A stretch of 64,000 nt of DNA from Pedobacter sp. ISL-64 (lineage in GTDB: Bacteria > Bacteroidota > Bacteroidia > Sphingobacteriales > Sphingobacteriaceae). Positions 1 through 8,051 of the stretch are shown piece after piece. Made by a program: the position numbers and the translations under genes. The stretch covers positions 292,411 to 356,410 of the forward strand of contig NZ_JAGGPU010000006.1 in assembly GCF_018613605.1 (NCBI RefSeq), given 5' to 3'. Positions within the stretch are counted from its first letter, which is position 1. Every line of letters starts with the position of its first letter. The notes under the pieces were generated by a model. The model ran no database searches, was not told where the DNA came from, and saw nothing but the letters and a program-made list of their open reading frames with translations.

Positions 1-2
1 AC

Positions 3-2150
3 AAGCCTGCAACAAAATGGATGACAGAAGCCTACCCCATTGGTAATGGTCGCATTGGTGGTATGATTTTCGGCGATGTAAATCAAGAACATATTCAGTT
101 TAATGATAATACGCTCTGGACAGGAGATGAAAATGATCGCGGTATGTACCAGGCTTTTGGAGATATATTTATTGATTTCGATAATAAAGAACAAAATTTC
201 AGCAATTATACACGGAAATTAAATCTAACGGATGCGGTCCATTCCATCAGTTACACTCAAAATGGAAACAGTTATAAACGTGAATATTTTTGCAGCTTTC
301 CGGATAAAGTAATGGTTTTAAGGTTAACTTCTGATCAGAAAAAATCATACTCGGGCACGGTTAGCCTTAAAAACGCACATCAGGGCAATATCACAGTAAA
401 TGGGAATACCATCCAGTTTACTGGAAAGTTATCCAACGGAATGCCTTATCAGGCCACTGCTTTGGTTAAAATCGAAAATGGTAGCAGCCATGCAGTTAAA
501 GACAATGATGGCGAAAAATTAAAAATAGAAAATGCCGATGCCATAACCATCCTCTTTACAGCGGCTACGAATTACAGTAATAAACATAGCGATAACTGGA
601 AAGGAGAAGAACCGGCTTCAAAGATAGACCGCATCCTGAAACAAGCAACTGCAAAATCATATTCAAGTCTTTTAAAAGCACATATTGAGGATTACCAGCA
701 ATTATTTAACCGTTTGGCTATTAATTTAGGTGAGCATGATATTAATAACAACAGTTTGCCAACTTATCAAAGGCTTATCAATTATAAGAAGACGCCTGAT
801 CCGGCCTTAGAAGCGTTGATTTTTCAATACGGAAGATACCTTCTGATCAGTTCATCAAGACAGGGAGGTTTACCGGCCAACCTGCAGGGGCTTTGGAACG
901 AAAGCAATACTCCGCCATGGGGCAGCGATTATCATTCTAACATCAATATCCAGATGAATTATTGGCTGGCAGAGCCGACCAACCTTTCTGAATGTCAGCT
1001 CCCATACCTCGATTACATTAATAGCATGCGGGAAGTGAGTGCTGTAGCCACACGTAAACAATATCCGAATACCCGTGGCTGGACCGTAAAAACTGAAAAT
1101 AATATTTTCGGCGGAATGAGTTTTTTATGGAACACGCCTGGTAGCGCGTGGTATGCACAAGCACTGTGGGAGCATTACGCTTTTACAAAAGACAAGGATT
1201 ATCTAAAGAATTTTGCTTACCCAATTATAAAGGAGATATCGGAGTTTTGGGATGACCACCTGAAAAGAAGACCAGATGGGACTTTGGTATCGCCATTAGG
1301 CTGGTCGCCAGAACATGGGCCAACTGAAGATGGCGTAACGCACGATCAGCAAATTGTATACGATCTCTTCACCAATTATATAGAAGCAGCCGAAATTTTA
1401 GGCATTGATGGTGATTATAAAAAACACATTGCAGATCTTAAGGCTCACTTATTAAAGCCTAAAATTGGCAAATGGGGGCAATTGCAGGAATGGGAAACCG
1501 ACCGTGATGATCCCAAAGATCAACATAGACACATTTCTCATCTGTTTGGTCTGCATCCAGGGAGAGAAATCAGCACCATTAAAACACCAGAACTTGCCAA
1601 AGCCGCGAGGGTAACTTTAACTGCACGTGGCGACGAATCGACAGGATGGTCTATGGCCTGGAAGATTAACTTTTGGGCCAGACTACAGGATGGAAATCAT
1701 GCCTACAAAATATTACAGAACTTCATTACGCCAGTAGGTGGCTCAGGTACCGATTACAACAAAGGTGGCGGCATTTACACCAATCTTTTCTGTGCACATC
1801 CACCGTTCCAGATTGATGGAAATTTTGGTTATACTGCGGGCGTTTCAGAAATGCTCTTACAAAGCCAGGCTGGTGAATTGCAATTTTTACCTGCCCTGCC
1901 CGATCAATGGTCAACAGGAAGTATCCAGGGTTTAAGAGCAAGAGGGAACTTCGAAATTACCGATCTGCAGTGGAAAGATGGTAAAGTCATAAGACTGTCG
2001 ATCAAATCGTTATCAGGCGAAGATTGCATTGTGAGGTCTCCTAATACGTTAAAACCTAAGCTTAAAGGCATCGATGAAGAAAAATCAGGAAATGACTTTA
2101 AATACAGTTTTAAAACACAGGTTGGAAAAGTATACAGTTTTGAAGGCTAA
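3..2150 (+). CDS. GH95 alpha-L-fucosidase (5' end outside window)
   Basis: Glycoside hydrolase family 95, which releases alpha-L-fucose (some members alpha-L-galactose) from glycans by inversion. The frame is open to the left edge: the codons before the first ATG at 21 read KPATKW, which continues into the family's N-terminal motif ([13 protein letters not shown]). The gene therefore starts outside the window, and any signal peptide is not seen. Counting from the ATG at 21, the catalytic residues known from bifidobacterial AfcA have clear counterparts: N307 and N309 in [10 protein letters not shown]431 in GWSPEHGP and D599 in FQIDGNFG. The GWSMAWK motif is also present. The enzyme should act in the periplasm or at the cell surface. 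A GH125 mannosidase lies nearby, but no SusC/SusD pair is in view. Confidence 0.93.
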   Translation, partial: KPATKWMTEAYPIGNGRIGGMIFGDVNQEHIQFNDNTLWTGDENDRGMYQAFGDIFIDFDNKEQNFSNYTRKLNLTDAVHSISYTQNGNSYKREYFCSFPDKVMVLRLTSDQKKSYSGTVSLKNAHQGNITVNGNTIQFTGKLSNGMPYQATALVKIENGSSHAVKDNDGEKLKIENADAITILFTAATNYSNKHSDNWKGEEPASKIDRILKQATAKSYSSLLKAHIEDYQQLFNRLAINLGEHDINNNSLPTYQRLINYKKTPDPALEALIFQYGRYLLISSSRQGGLPANLQGLWNESNTPPWGSDYHSNINIQMNYWLAEPTNLSECQLPYLDYINSMREVSAVATRKQYPNTRGWTVKTENNIFGGMSFLWNTPGSAWYAQALWEHYAFTKDKDYLKNFAYPIIKEISEFWDDHLKRRPDGTLVSPLGWSPEHGPTEDGVTHDQQIVYDLFTNYIEAAEILGIDGDYKKHIADLKAHLLKPKIGKWGQLQEWETDRDDPKDQHRHISHLFGLHPGREISTIKTPELAKAARVTLTARGDESTGWSMAWKINFWARLQDGNHAYKILQNFITPVGGSGTDYNKGGGIYTNLFCAHPPFQIDGNFGYTAGVSEMLLQSQAGELQFLPALPDQWSTGSIQGLRARGNFEITDLQWKDGKVIRLSIKSLSGEDCIVRSPNTLKPKLKGIDEEKSGNDFKYSFKTQVGKVYSFEG

Positions 2151-2157
2151 ATGAAAT

Positions 2158-2266
2158 TAGTGAATGATTGAGTTTTGAATGATTGAATGTTGGAATAACA
2201 TGTTAACTATTTCCTCATTCAATCCTTCACTCATTCTCTAATTTTATCCTTCACTCATTCAATTAT
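2158..2266. repeat. Inverted repeat of the ATTGAATGA family
   Basis: The left arm carries GAATGATTGA-type words and the right arm (about 2214-2262) carries TCATTCAATC-type words, so the RNA could fold into a long imperfect hairpin just after the GH95 stop codon. The same words, in the same arrangement, recur at 14102-14191 and 38085-38136. It may act as a terminator or mRNA-stabilising end; this is inference from position. Confidence 0.6.
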
Positions 2267-2320
2267 TCCCTTCCAAACATTTCTCTTCCAATTTTCGTTT
2301 AATCATAAATAGATTTTGTT

Positions 2321-2674
2321 ATGAGCACATCCGATAAACTATTAACCGAACATAATGCTAAAGTTGTTGTCCTTGATTTTATCAATGCATTAAACACCGA
2401 AAACTTTGAAATGGCCAGAGCACAACTGCATGATAATATGACTTTTAAAGGGGTAATGGGCGAAAGAAATGGCGCAGATATTTACATCGAAGACATGAAG
2501 AAAATGAAATTCAAATACGATGTTAAAAAAGTATTTGTAGATCAGGAAGAAGTTTGCCTTTGGTACGATATAAACATGGGTAAAAGCACCATATATGCCT
2601 GTGGTTGGTACCAATTAGCCAACGAAAAGATTAAATCGTTCCAGGTGATTTTCGACCCGAGACCAATTTTATAA
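2321..2674 (+). CDS. NTF2-like / SnoaL-like domain protein
   Basis: A 117-residue soluble protein with no signal peptide or membrane segment. The pattern of an N-terminal helix (VVVLDFINALNTENFEMA), a conserved-looking FKGVMGE turn and alternating strands ending in FQVIFDPRPIL fits the small NTF2-like / SnoaL cone fold. Members include ketosteroid isomerase-like enzymes, ligand-binding proteins and many of unknown role, so no reaction can be assigned. It is monocistronic, with a repeat on each side (2158-2266 and 2738-2856). The ATG at 2321 is the only sensible start. Confidence 0.7.
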   Translation: MSTSDKLLTEHNAKVVVLDFINALNTENFEMARAQLHDNMTFKGVMGERNGADIYIEDMKKMKFKYDVKKVFVDQEEVCLWYDINMGKSTIYACGWYQLANEKIKSFQVIFDPRPIL

Positions 2675-2737
2675 GATTAACTTATCTATGCAACTTTAAT
2701 CCCGAGGGATTTATTTTCTAAATCAATATGACCGTAT

Positions 2738-2856
2738 CGTCATTTCGACCGTAGTGGAGAACCCGAAGGCTCTACGAAGTAAAATCTTTTAAATTTGATA
2801 TCAATAACTTGGTACAAAGATCTCTCCATTTCGCTTCGCTACAGTCGAGATGACGA
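2738..2856. repeat. Dispersed palindromic repeat, CGTCATTTCGA family
   Basis: Begins CGTCATTTCGACCGTAG and ends with the near-complementary CTACAGTCGAGATGACG, with AGATCTCTCC inside the right arm. The arms can pair over more than 30 bases. Related copies lie at 7392-7491, 12494-12575 and 15545-15654. The gap 2675-2987 holds nothing else recognised. No transposase is linked to any copy. Confidence 0.85.
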
Positions 2857-2987
2857 TCATTGTATTGGAGTCTGTCAATGGTAGCAAAGCTTCAGGATTT
2901 TTACCGGTTTTAGATACCAATACATTTCTCTGTTCTATTACGTTTCATCTAATAACTATCGATCAAAATGACCGATTGTAATAAACA

Positions 2988-3182
2988 TTAGCAAACCTGT
3001 TTGAGTTTCTTTACGATGATGTAACCGGTTTCCAACTGAAAAAGAAACATTAAAAACTCATCCGTTTCACTGATTTCAATACTTTTAACTGTGCCAGATT
3101 GGCCCTTTCCATTTGTTATAACCTCTCCTATTTTAATTTCTAAAAGTGTCGAAGTAGGCAAATTATCATTTATTATTGTCAT
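2988..3182 (-). CDS. Small hypothetical protein
   Basis: A 64-residue ORF with an ATG start and no family that I recognise. The composition is plausible for a real small globular protein: a beta-rich core (IKIGEVITNGKGQSGTVKSIEI) followed by FLMFLFQLETGYIIVKKL. The GEVI-NGKGQSGTV part resembles the short barrel segments of SH3-like or KOW-like folds, but this is only an impression. It stands alone, reads away from the GH125 gene region, and shows no strong ribosome binding site. It could be a chance ORF. Confidence 0.45.
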   Translation of the reverse strand: MTIINDNLPTSTLLEIKIGEVITNGKGQSGTVKSIEISETDEFLMFLFQLETGYIIVKKLKQVC

Positions 3183-3355
3183 ATTGTAAAAGGTAAGTTC
3201 AGTGTGAATATGTTTTTTTAGACGTAAAAGATACCTTTATGGGCATTGGCAATTTCTGATATAATGTATGGAAAGATAAAACAAAGCCGTATTGATTGGG
3301 AATTGAACTGAATATCAAAATCAGCCAATAACACCAATCAATACGGTCGGTTATA

Positions 3356-4780
3356 TTAAACTTTTAATAAAGCTGGTTTTTCATGGTAGGTTCTCCAAAG
3401 TAACTCACCAAATAAGGTGTTAGACCAGGCAAACCAAGCCCTTGTAAAGTTCGCCGGGTTATCTTTATTGAAAGACTCGTGCATAAAACCCTTGCCAGCA
3501 TGTGTTTTACGTAACATATCGATGCAGGATTTAATCTCTGCATCATCTTTCGATGTTAAGGCACGCATGGTGATACTCATTGGCCAGATCATATCCTGAC
3601 CAGCATGTGGCCCACCAATACCCTCAGCAGCTGTACCTTTAAAGAAATATGGGTTATCTTTAGAAAGCGCAAATTTCCTGGTATTTTGATAAATCGGATC
3701 TTCAATTTTCATCGCACCTAAATAAGGTAAGCCCAATAAGCTTGGCACATTAGAATCGTCCATCAGATATGAGCTTCCAAAACCATCTACTTCAAAGGCG
3801 TAAATTTTACCATATTTTGGATGATTAACGATAGCGTGTTTCTGTAGCGCTGCACTCACTTCATCAGCAAGGTTTAACAAACCGCTTTCCAAAGCCTGGT
3901 CACGCTGTAAAGCTTTAATCATTTCAGCCGCCTGTTTTAAGCTCGATACCGCAAAAAAGTTAGAAGGAACCAGGAATGGAAAAATGGTGGCATCGTCACT
4001 CGGACGAAATGCCGAGCAGATTAGGCCAACGGGATTTACAGGAAAACCGTAACCAGCCATTGGTAATGAATCGGTAGGCTGGGTAGTTTCCCGCTGAAAA
4101 TGGTATGGTCCTTTATCCGTTTTTCGCTGTTGTTCTTTAAACGTTTTTAAAGTAGCTTCAATTCCTTTTTTCCAATTGGTATCAAAAGGTGTTTTATCTC
4201 CGGTTTTTTCCCAGTAGTGGTACGCCAGGCGGATGGGATAACATAAGGAGTCTATTTCCCATTTGCGCTCGTGCACACCGGCTTGCATGGCAGTTTTATC
4301 AGTTTTCCACTCGCCTACCTTAGTAGGATCGCCATAAAAAGCATTTGCATAAGGATCTTTTAAAACACACTTAGTTTGATGGATAATTACGCCAGCTATT
4401 AATTTTTTAAGTGGCTCATCTTCATTTACAAATTGAAGATATGGCCAAACCTGTGCTGAGCTATCGCGCAACCACATCGCATCAATATCACCGGTAATTA
4501 CATAAGTATCTGGTCTACCCTCTTTTTCTGAATGGTAAACCGTAGTATCTAAAGTATTTGGAAAACAGTTTTCGAACAGCCAGGCTAATTCGGGATTTTT
4601 AACGTTTGCCTGGAAAGTCTTAATTGCGGCATCTACAGCTTTACTTTGAAAGTGTCGTTTTGCGGCAGCTACACGTACCACAGGGAATTCTGGTGCAAGA
4701 TTAGCAGCAAAAGAAAATTTCGATGCGACAACTCCTGCCCCTAACAAGCCTGTGTTTTGTATAAATGTTCTTCTTTTCAT
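3356..4780 (-). CDS. GH125 exo-alpha-1,6-mannosidase
   Basis: Metal-independent exo-acting alpha-mannosidase of family GH125 (formerly DUF1237), which trims alpha-1,6-mannose from N-glycan-like or yeast-type mannans. The 474 residues match the family length. The N-terminus (KRRTFIQNTGLLGAGVVAS, cleavage near SFAAN) is a twin-arginine type signal, so the enzyme should be folded before export to the periplasm. The diagnostic TGDIDAMWLRDSSAQVWPY stretch is near residue 95, and the GHAGQDMIWPMS-type region and the WFAWSNTLFGELLW C-terminus are also typical. It stands alone on the minus strand; a 16-base palindrome lies about 55 bases upstream of its start. Confidence 0.92.
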   Translation of the reverse strand: MKRRTFIQNTGLLGAGVVASKFSFAANLAPEFPVVRVAAAKRHFQSKAVDAAIKTFQANVKNPELAWLFENCFPNTLDTTVYHSEKEGRPDTYVITGDIDAMWLRDSSAQVWPYLQFVNEDEPLKKLIAGVIIHQTKCVLKDPYANAFYGDPTKVGEWKTDKTAMQAGVHERKWEIDSLCYPIRLAYHYWEKTGDKTPFDTNWKKGIEATLKTFKEQQRKTDKGPYHFQRETTQPTDSLPMAGYGFPVNPVGLICSAFRPSDDATIFPFLVPSNFFAVSSLKQAAEMIKALQRDQALESGLLNLADEVSAALQKHAIVNHPKYGKIYAFEVDGFGSSYLMDDSNVPSLLGLPYLGAMKIEDPIYQNTRKFALSKDNPYFFKGTAAEGIGGPHAGQDMIWPMSITMRALTSKDDAEIKSCIDMLRKTHAGKGFMHESFNKDNPANFTRAWFAWSNTLFGELLWRTYHEKPALLKV

Positions 4781-4832
4781 TATGATGTGTTATGATATTT
4801 TGGTTTAATTTCTACTAAACGAAATCTATCCA

Positions 4833-4848
4833 TTATCAATTATGATAA
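4833..4848. promoter_or_regulatory. Palindrome, possible operator
   Basis: TTATCA-ATTA-TGATAA, a perfect 6-base inverted repeat with a 4-base spacer, in the 289-base divergent gap between the GH125 gene and the DUF1624 gene. It lies 53-68 bases upstream of the GH125 start codon, where a repressor or activator could bind. The region is AT-rich, so chance is possible. Confidence 0.3.
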
Positions 4849-5069
4849 ATAGTAGTGGTCAGATATTATTCGGTTAGCGCTTAACAAATATTATTATAAT
4901 TTTTCGAACATCAAAATCATTATAGTCAATTAAGCTATTCCTAAATCGATTTTCTTCTACATCGTATTGAAATAGATTCAGATCACATTTTTGACGAAAA
5001 CTAAAGGTAATAATTATGTCAGTAAAAATAATTCGGAATGAGTATATTTAAATAACCAAACCTATTCTT

Positions 5070-6257
5070 ATGAATGCTGATAACAATACCCTATCCAAGC
5101 GAATTTTATCCATCGATATATTACGCGGATTAGTGATGATCATTATGGCGCTGGATCATACGAGAGATTTCTTCCATGTAGGGGCCATGACCGGCGATCC
5201 GCTAAATCCAGACACCACTACAGGAATGCTATTTTTTACCCGTTGGATTACACATTTCTGTGCACCAACCTTTGTTTTCTTATCAGGATTATCGGCCTAT
5301 TTATCAGCACAGCACAAAACAGCGGCACAGGCGAGCTCATTTTTATTAAAACGAGGGTTATGGCTAATACTGATTGAAATTATTGTGATTACTTTCGGAT
5401 TAACGTTTAATCCAACCTATAATTTTATTATTCTTCAGGTGATCTGGGCTATCGGCAGTAGTATGGTATTCCTGGCATTAGCCAGTCGCATTTCGTATAA
5501 GACCGTACTCATAATCGGCCTGATATTGGTTTTCGGACATAATCTTTTTAATTTATTCCCTGCTCCAACAGACTCCAACGGTGGTTTGATCTTAAAAATA
5601 TTTTTCACGGCATCAGGAACTGTTGTACCGCTTTCAAGCAATCACCTTATCGGTGTATTTTACGCCATCTTCCCATGGACGGGTGTAATGTTTGTGGGCT
5701 ATGGAGTTGGTGCATGGTATAAAAAAGGTTACGCTGCCGAACGCCGGCAGCGAAATTTATTAATTATAGGCTTGCTAACCATATTTGTGTTTATCTCCCT
5801 AAGGCTGATCAATATATATGGCGATCCTGCGCCGAGAAAAGAATACCACGATTTCTTTAAGAATCTACTTGCCTTTTTTAATGTAAGCAAATATCCACCA
5901 TCCTTACAATATACCGCCATGACTTTAGGTCCGGCTATGCTATTTTTGGCTTTTACTGAAAACCTGAGCAACCGGTTTACCAGAATAGCTTCTGTATATG
6001 GTGCTGTCCCCTTCTTCTATTATGTACTGCACTTTTATTTGTTGCACACCCTCTTAATTGTGGTATTTTTTGCCACAGGACATACTACCAAAGAAATTGT
6101 GCAGGTACCATTTTGGTTTAGGCCTGCAGCGTTTGGGTTTAATTTGCCAATAGTATATCTAATCTGGTTTTGTGTAGTCGCCTCTTTGTACCCTCCATGC
6201 AAGTGGTTTAAACGATATAAGGAAACACACCGGCAATGGTGGTTAAGCTATGTTTAG
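5070..6257 (+). CDS. DUF1624 / HGSNAT-like membrane protein
   Basis: Integral membrane protein of the heparan-alpha-glucosaminide N-acetyltransferase-like (DUF1624, YeiB-related) family. The N-terminal signature RILSIDILRGLVMIIMALDH is followed at once by the first membrane segment with the conserved D-H pair. About ten hydrophobic segments follow over 395 residues, including TFVFLSGLSAYL and FFYYVLHFYLLHTLLIV. Eukaryotic relatives transfer acetyl groups to sugars across the lysosomal membrane; the bacterial role is not established, though transmembrane acylation of a glycan is a reasonable guess. The stop codon overlaps that of the convergent thioredoxin gene (shared bases 6254-6257). Confidence 0.85.
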   Translation: MNADNNTLSKRILSIDILRGLVMIIMALDHTRDFFHVGAMTGDPLNPDTTTGMLFFTRWITHFCAPTFVFLSGLSAYLSAQHKTAAQASSFLLKRGLWLILIEIIVITFGLTFNPTYNFIILQVIWAIGSSMVFLALASRISYKTVLIIGLILVFGHNLFNLFPAPTDSNGGLILKIFFTASGTVVPLSSNHLIGVFYAIFPWTGVMFVGYGVGAWYKKGYAAERRQRNLLIIGLLTIFVFISLRLINIYGDPAPRKEYHDFFKNLLAFFNVSKYPPSLQYTAMTLGPAMLFLAFTENLSNRFTRIASVYGAVPFFYYVLHFYLLHTLLIVVFFATGHTTKEIVQVPFWFRPAAFGFNLPIVYLIWFCVVASLYPPCKWFKRYKETHRQWWLSYV

Positions 6258-6859
6258 CCTTTTTTCCATTTTATACCACAGCCAACAGCTTTAGTTGATA
6301 CAATTGCAGGCTTTTTACCAATCGATAATTCGTTAACTGCATTTTTAACGTACTCCACTTTTGTACTGTTTACTTCTTCCGGATCGTTATCTATGGCACC
6401 AATGTACTCAACCACATTTCCTTTGTCGGTTTTGTTCAGCACAAAAACATGTGGTGTTCTGGTTGCACCAAACTGTTTGGTTACCACATGATCGGGATCT
6501 AACAGATAAGGGAAATTGAATTTCTTTTCTGAGGCCAAAGCTTGCATTTTTTGAAAACTTTCGTCCGGAACGGTACCTGCATCGTTCGGATTAATAGCTA
6601 TTACTGGATAACCCTTTGCAAAGTAAGTGGTGTTTAAAGCCGAGATACGCGCTTGATAAGCTTTTGCCACGGGGCAAGTATTACAGGTAAAAACAACAAT
6701 ATAACCCTTTGCATCCTTGTAATCGGCCAGCGTAACCATTTTGTTATTTACGTTTTTAAGCGAGAAATCTTTTACTACATCGCCCACTTTATAACCTTCA
6801 GTCTGTGCAAATGCGAATCCGGGGATCAGCATAAAAGCCATTAAAATCAATCTTTTCAT
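6254..6859 (-). CDS. Secreted thioredoxin-fold redoxin
   Basis: A 201-residue protein with a cleavable Sec signal (MKRLILMAFMLIPGFAFA-Q) and an AhpC/TSA-redoxin thioredoxin fold. The active site CNTCP (C59, C62) follows the strand YIVVFT, as in the family of periplasmic resA/TlpA-like redoxins. Later ATRTPHVFVLN supplies the cis-proline region. It probably exchanges thiols in the periplasm; the substrate is unknown. The upstream TlpA-like gene ends six bases before its start, so the two are likely one operon. The stop codon overlaps the convergent DUF1624 gene. Confidence 0.88.
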   Translation of the reverse strand: MKRLILMAFMLIPGFAFAQTEGYKVGDVVKDFSLKNVNNKMVTLADYKDAKGYIVVFTCNTCPVAKAYQARISALNTTYFAKGYPVIAINPNDAGTVPDESFQKMQALASEKKFNFPYLLDPDHVVTKQFGATRTPHVFVLNKTDKGNVVEYIGAIDNDPEEVNSTKVEYVKNAVNELSIGKKPAIVSTKAVGCGIKWKKG

Positions 6860-6865
6860 AACGAT

Positions 6866-7333
6866 CTATTTTAAGTTTAACAAAGTATTTTTCAGTTCAG
6901 TTTCTGTAAATTCTTTCTCATAAAAACGCCTGGCTTTCTTATTTACAAACAGTGTAGCAGGAATAGCACCCGACCATTTTTTGTCGATCCGTTCAATATA
7001 CTCTTGCTGATCGGGTTCGTTTAAAAGAAATACTTCGGCATTAATTTTATTGTTCAACACAAATGGAATCACTCCCTTTTGCAATTTTGACTTGAAATCT
7101 AAACTCACCAAAAGCACTTTAACTGGCTTTTTTAAATTGGCTAAACGTAATTTCTCGAAATTCGGCAACTCAGCCACACATGGCGAACACCAGGTTGCCC
7201 AGAAATTGATTACATAGGTTGTATCTTTTCCATTGGCAATGCGTTTATCCAGATCATCCAATTTGAGCAATTTCACCTGCGCAGCAGCTGAATAAGTAAT
7301 TAAACATAAGCAGATTATAAAAAATATACGCAT
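6866..7333 (-). CDS. TlpA-like periplasmic thiol-disulfide oxidoreductase
   Basis: About 155 residues: a Sec signal (MRIFFIICLCLITYSAAA-Q), then a thioredoxin domain with WATWCSPC (C49, C52) followed by AELPNFEKL, typical of TlpA/ResA-type reductases. A TTG codon directly upstream would add one residue; the ATG ending at 7333 is preferred. It is first in a two-gene operon with the redoxin at 6254-6859 (six-base gap), so the pair may form a periplasmic relay. IPATLFVNKKA carries the cis-proline motif. Confidence 0.87.
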   Translation of the reverse strand: MRIFFIICLCLITYSAAAQVKLLKLDDLDKRIANGKDTTYVINFWATWCSPCVAELPNFEKLRLANLKKPVKVLLVSLDFKSKLQKGVIPFVLNNKINAEVFLLNEPDQQEYIERIDKKWSGAIPATLFVNKKARRFYEKEFTETELKNTLLNLK

Positions 7334-7391
7334 CAATGGATAACGAAAAATAATAAAGTTTGTTTTATTGATTGGAGCCTAGAAAAGTGAT

Positions 7392-7491
7392 CGTCATTTC
7401 GACTGAAGCTCACCGATTTTTCATCGGGAGCGAAATGGAGAAATCTATAACTTAGATTTCTTCATTTCGTTGCACTCCAGTCGAAATGACG
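7392..7491. repeat. Dispersed palindromic repeat, CGTCATTTCGA family
   Basis: Ends CGTCATTTCGACTG and CAGTCGAAATGACG are perfectly complementary over 14 bases, and the interior has ACCGATTTTTCATCGGG and ATGGAGAAATCT / AGATTTCTTCAT. It lies downstream of the NlpC gene and upstream of the TlpA operon, where it could also work as a transcription terminator. Confidence 0.88.
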
Positions 7492-7499
7492 AAAATGGA

Positions 7500-8006
7500 T
7501 TAATTCACCGATCCCGATTTAACCAAAACACGTTGATAAGCAGGTAAAGTTAAATCATCAACAATTACGCCTCTGGTAGTGCTTGCATGTACGAAAAAGC
7601 CATTATTAAGGTAAACCCCCACATGGTCAACATCATTGCCGCCAAAAGAGAAAAATACGAGATCTCCTTCTTTTAAACGATCAATATCTTTGCGTTTTAC
7701 AACATTAGCCTGTTCGCGTGAAATACGGGGTAATGTAACGCCATAAATTTCTTTCTCCAATAGAAAAGCAAAACCCGAACAATCAATACCTCCCTTATCC
7801 AATCCTCCAAAACGATATTTTACGCCTGTCCAATCAGTAATGAAGCGATAAAGCGGTTTACTCTGTAAATTTGCCATCGCATCGGCCGCTTTGGAAGCTT
7901 TAGTATCACTTTTAACAGTATACTTACGTGTACCGCATGACGAAAGAAAAAATATAATTGCTATTAAAAAGAATATATTCCTTTTGAGGTGGAAGGTAAA
8001 AGGCAT
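7500..8006 (-). CDS. NlpC/P60 family lipoprotein (C40 peptidase)
   Basis: Cell-wall peptidase of the NlpC/P60 clan, which cleaves bonds next to D-glutamate in peptidoglycan stem peptides. The ATG ending at 8006 gives 168 residues beginning MPFTFHLKRN; a GTG at 8037-8039 would add eleven. The N-terminus is a lipoprotein signal, IIFFLSSC, so it is probably anchored in a membrane facing the periplasm. Catalytic residues are clear (numbered from the GTG): C87 in GGIDCSGF, H139 in VDHVGVYL and H151 in FFVHAS. It lies just downstream of mutS in the same direction. The start codon and first codons lie in a palindromic repeat (8001-8027), which makes the exact start uncertain. Confidence 0.9.
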   Translation of the reverse strand: MPFTFHLKRNIFFLIAIIFFLSSCGTRKYTVKSDTKASKAADAMANLQSKPLYRFITDWTGVKYRFGGLDKGGIDCSGFAFLLEKEIYGVTLPRISREQANVVKRKDIDRLKEGDLVFFSFGGNDVDHVGVYLNNGFFVHASTTRGVIVDDLTLPAYQRVLVKSGSVN

Positions 8007-8027
8007 AAGGTTTAAAACCTTATGCCT
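8001..8027. repeat. Perfect palindrome AGGCATAAGGTTT...
   Basis: Thirteen bases (AGGCATAAGGTTT) followed after one base by their exact complement. The flanks (GGTGGAAGGTAAA to the left, TAAACCCCACACCTACAACC to the right) have the purine/pyrimidine style of the decayed stretch at 21741-21780 (AAGGTATAAGG, GGTTGAAGGTG). It fills the gap between mutS and the NlpC gene and covers that gene's ATG. Confidence 0.75.
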
Positions 8028-8051
8028 TAAACCCCACACCTACAACCTCTC

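Noticed and set aside
1..4780. Complete polysaccharide utilisation locus
   Set aside because: GH95 and GH125 are present, but there is no SusC/SusD pair, sensor or sigma/anti-sigma pair in the window.
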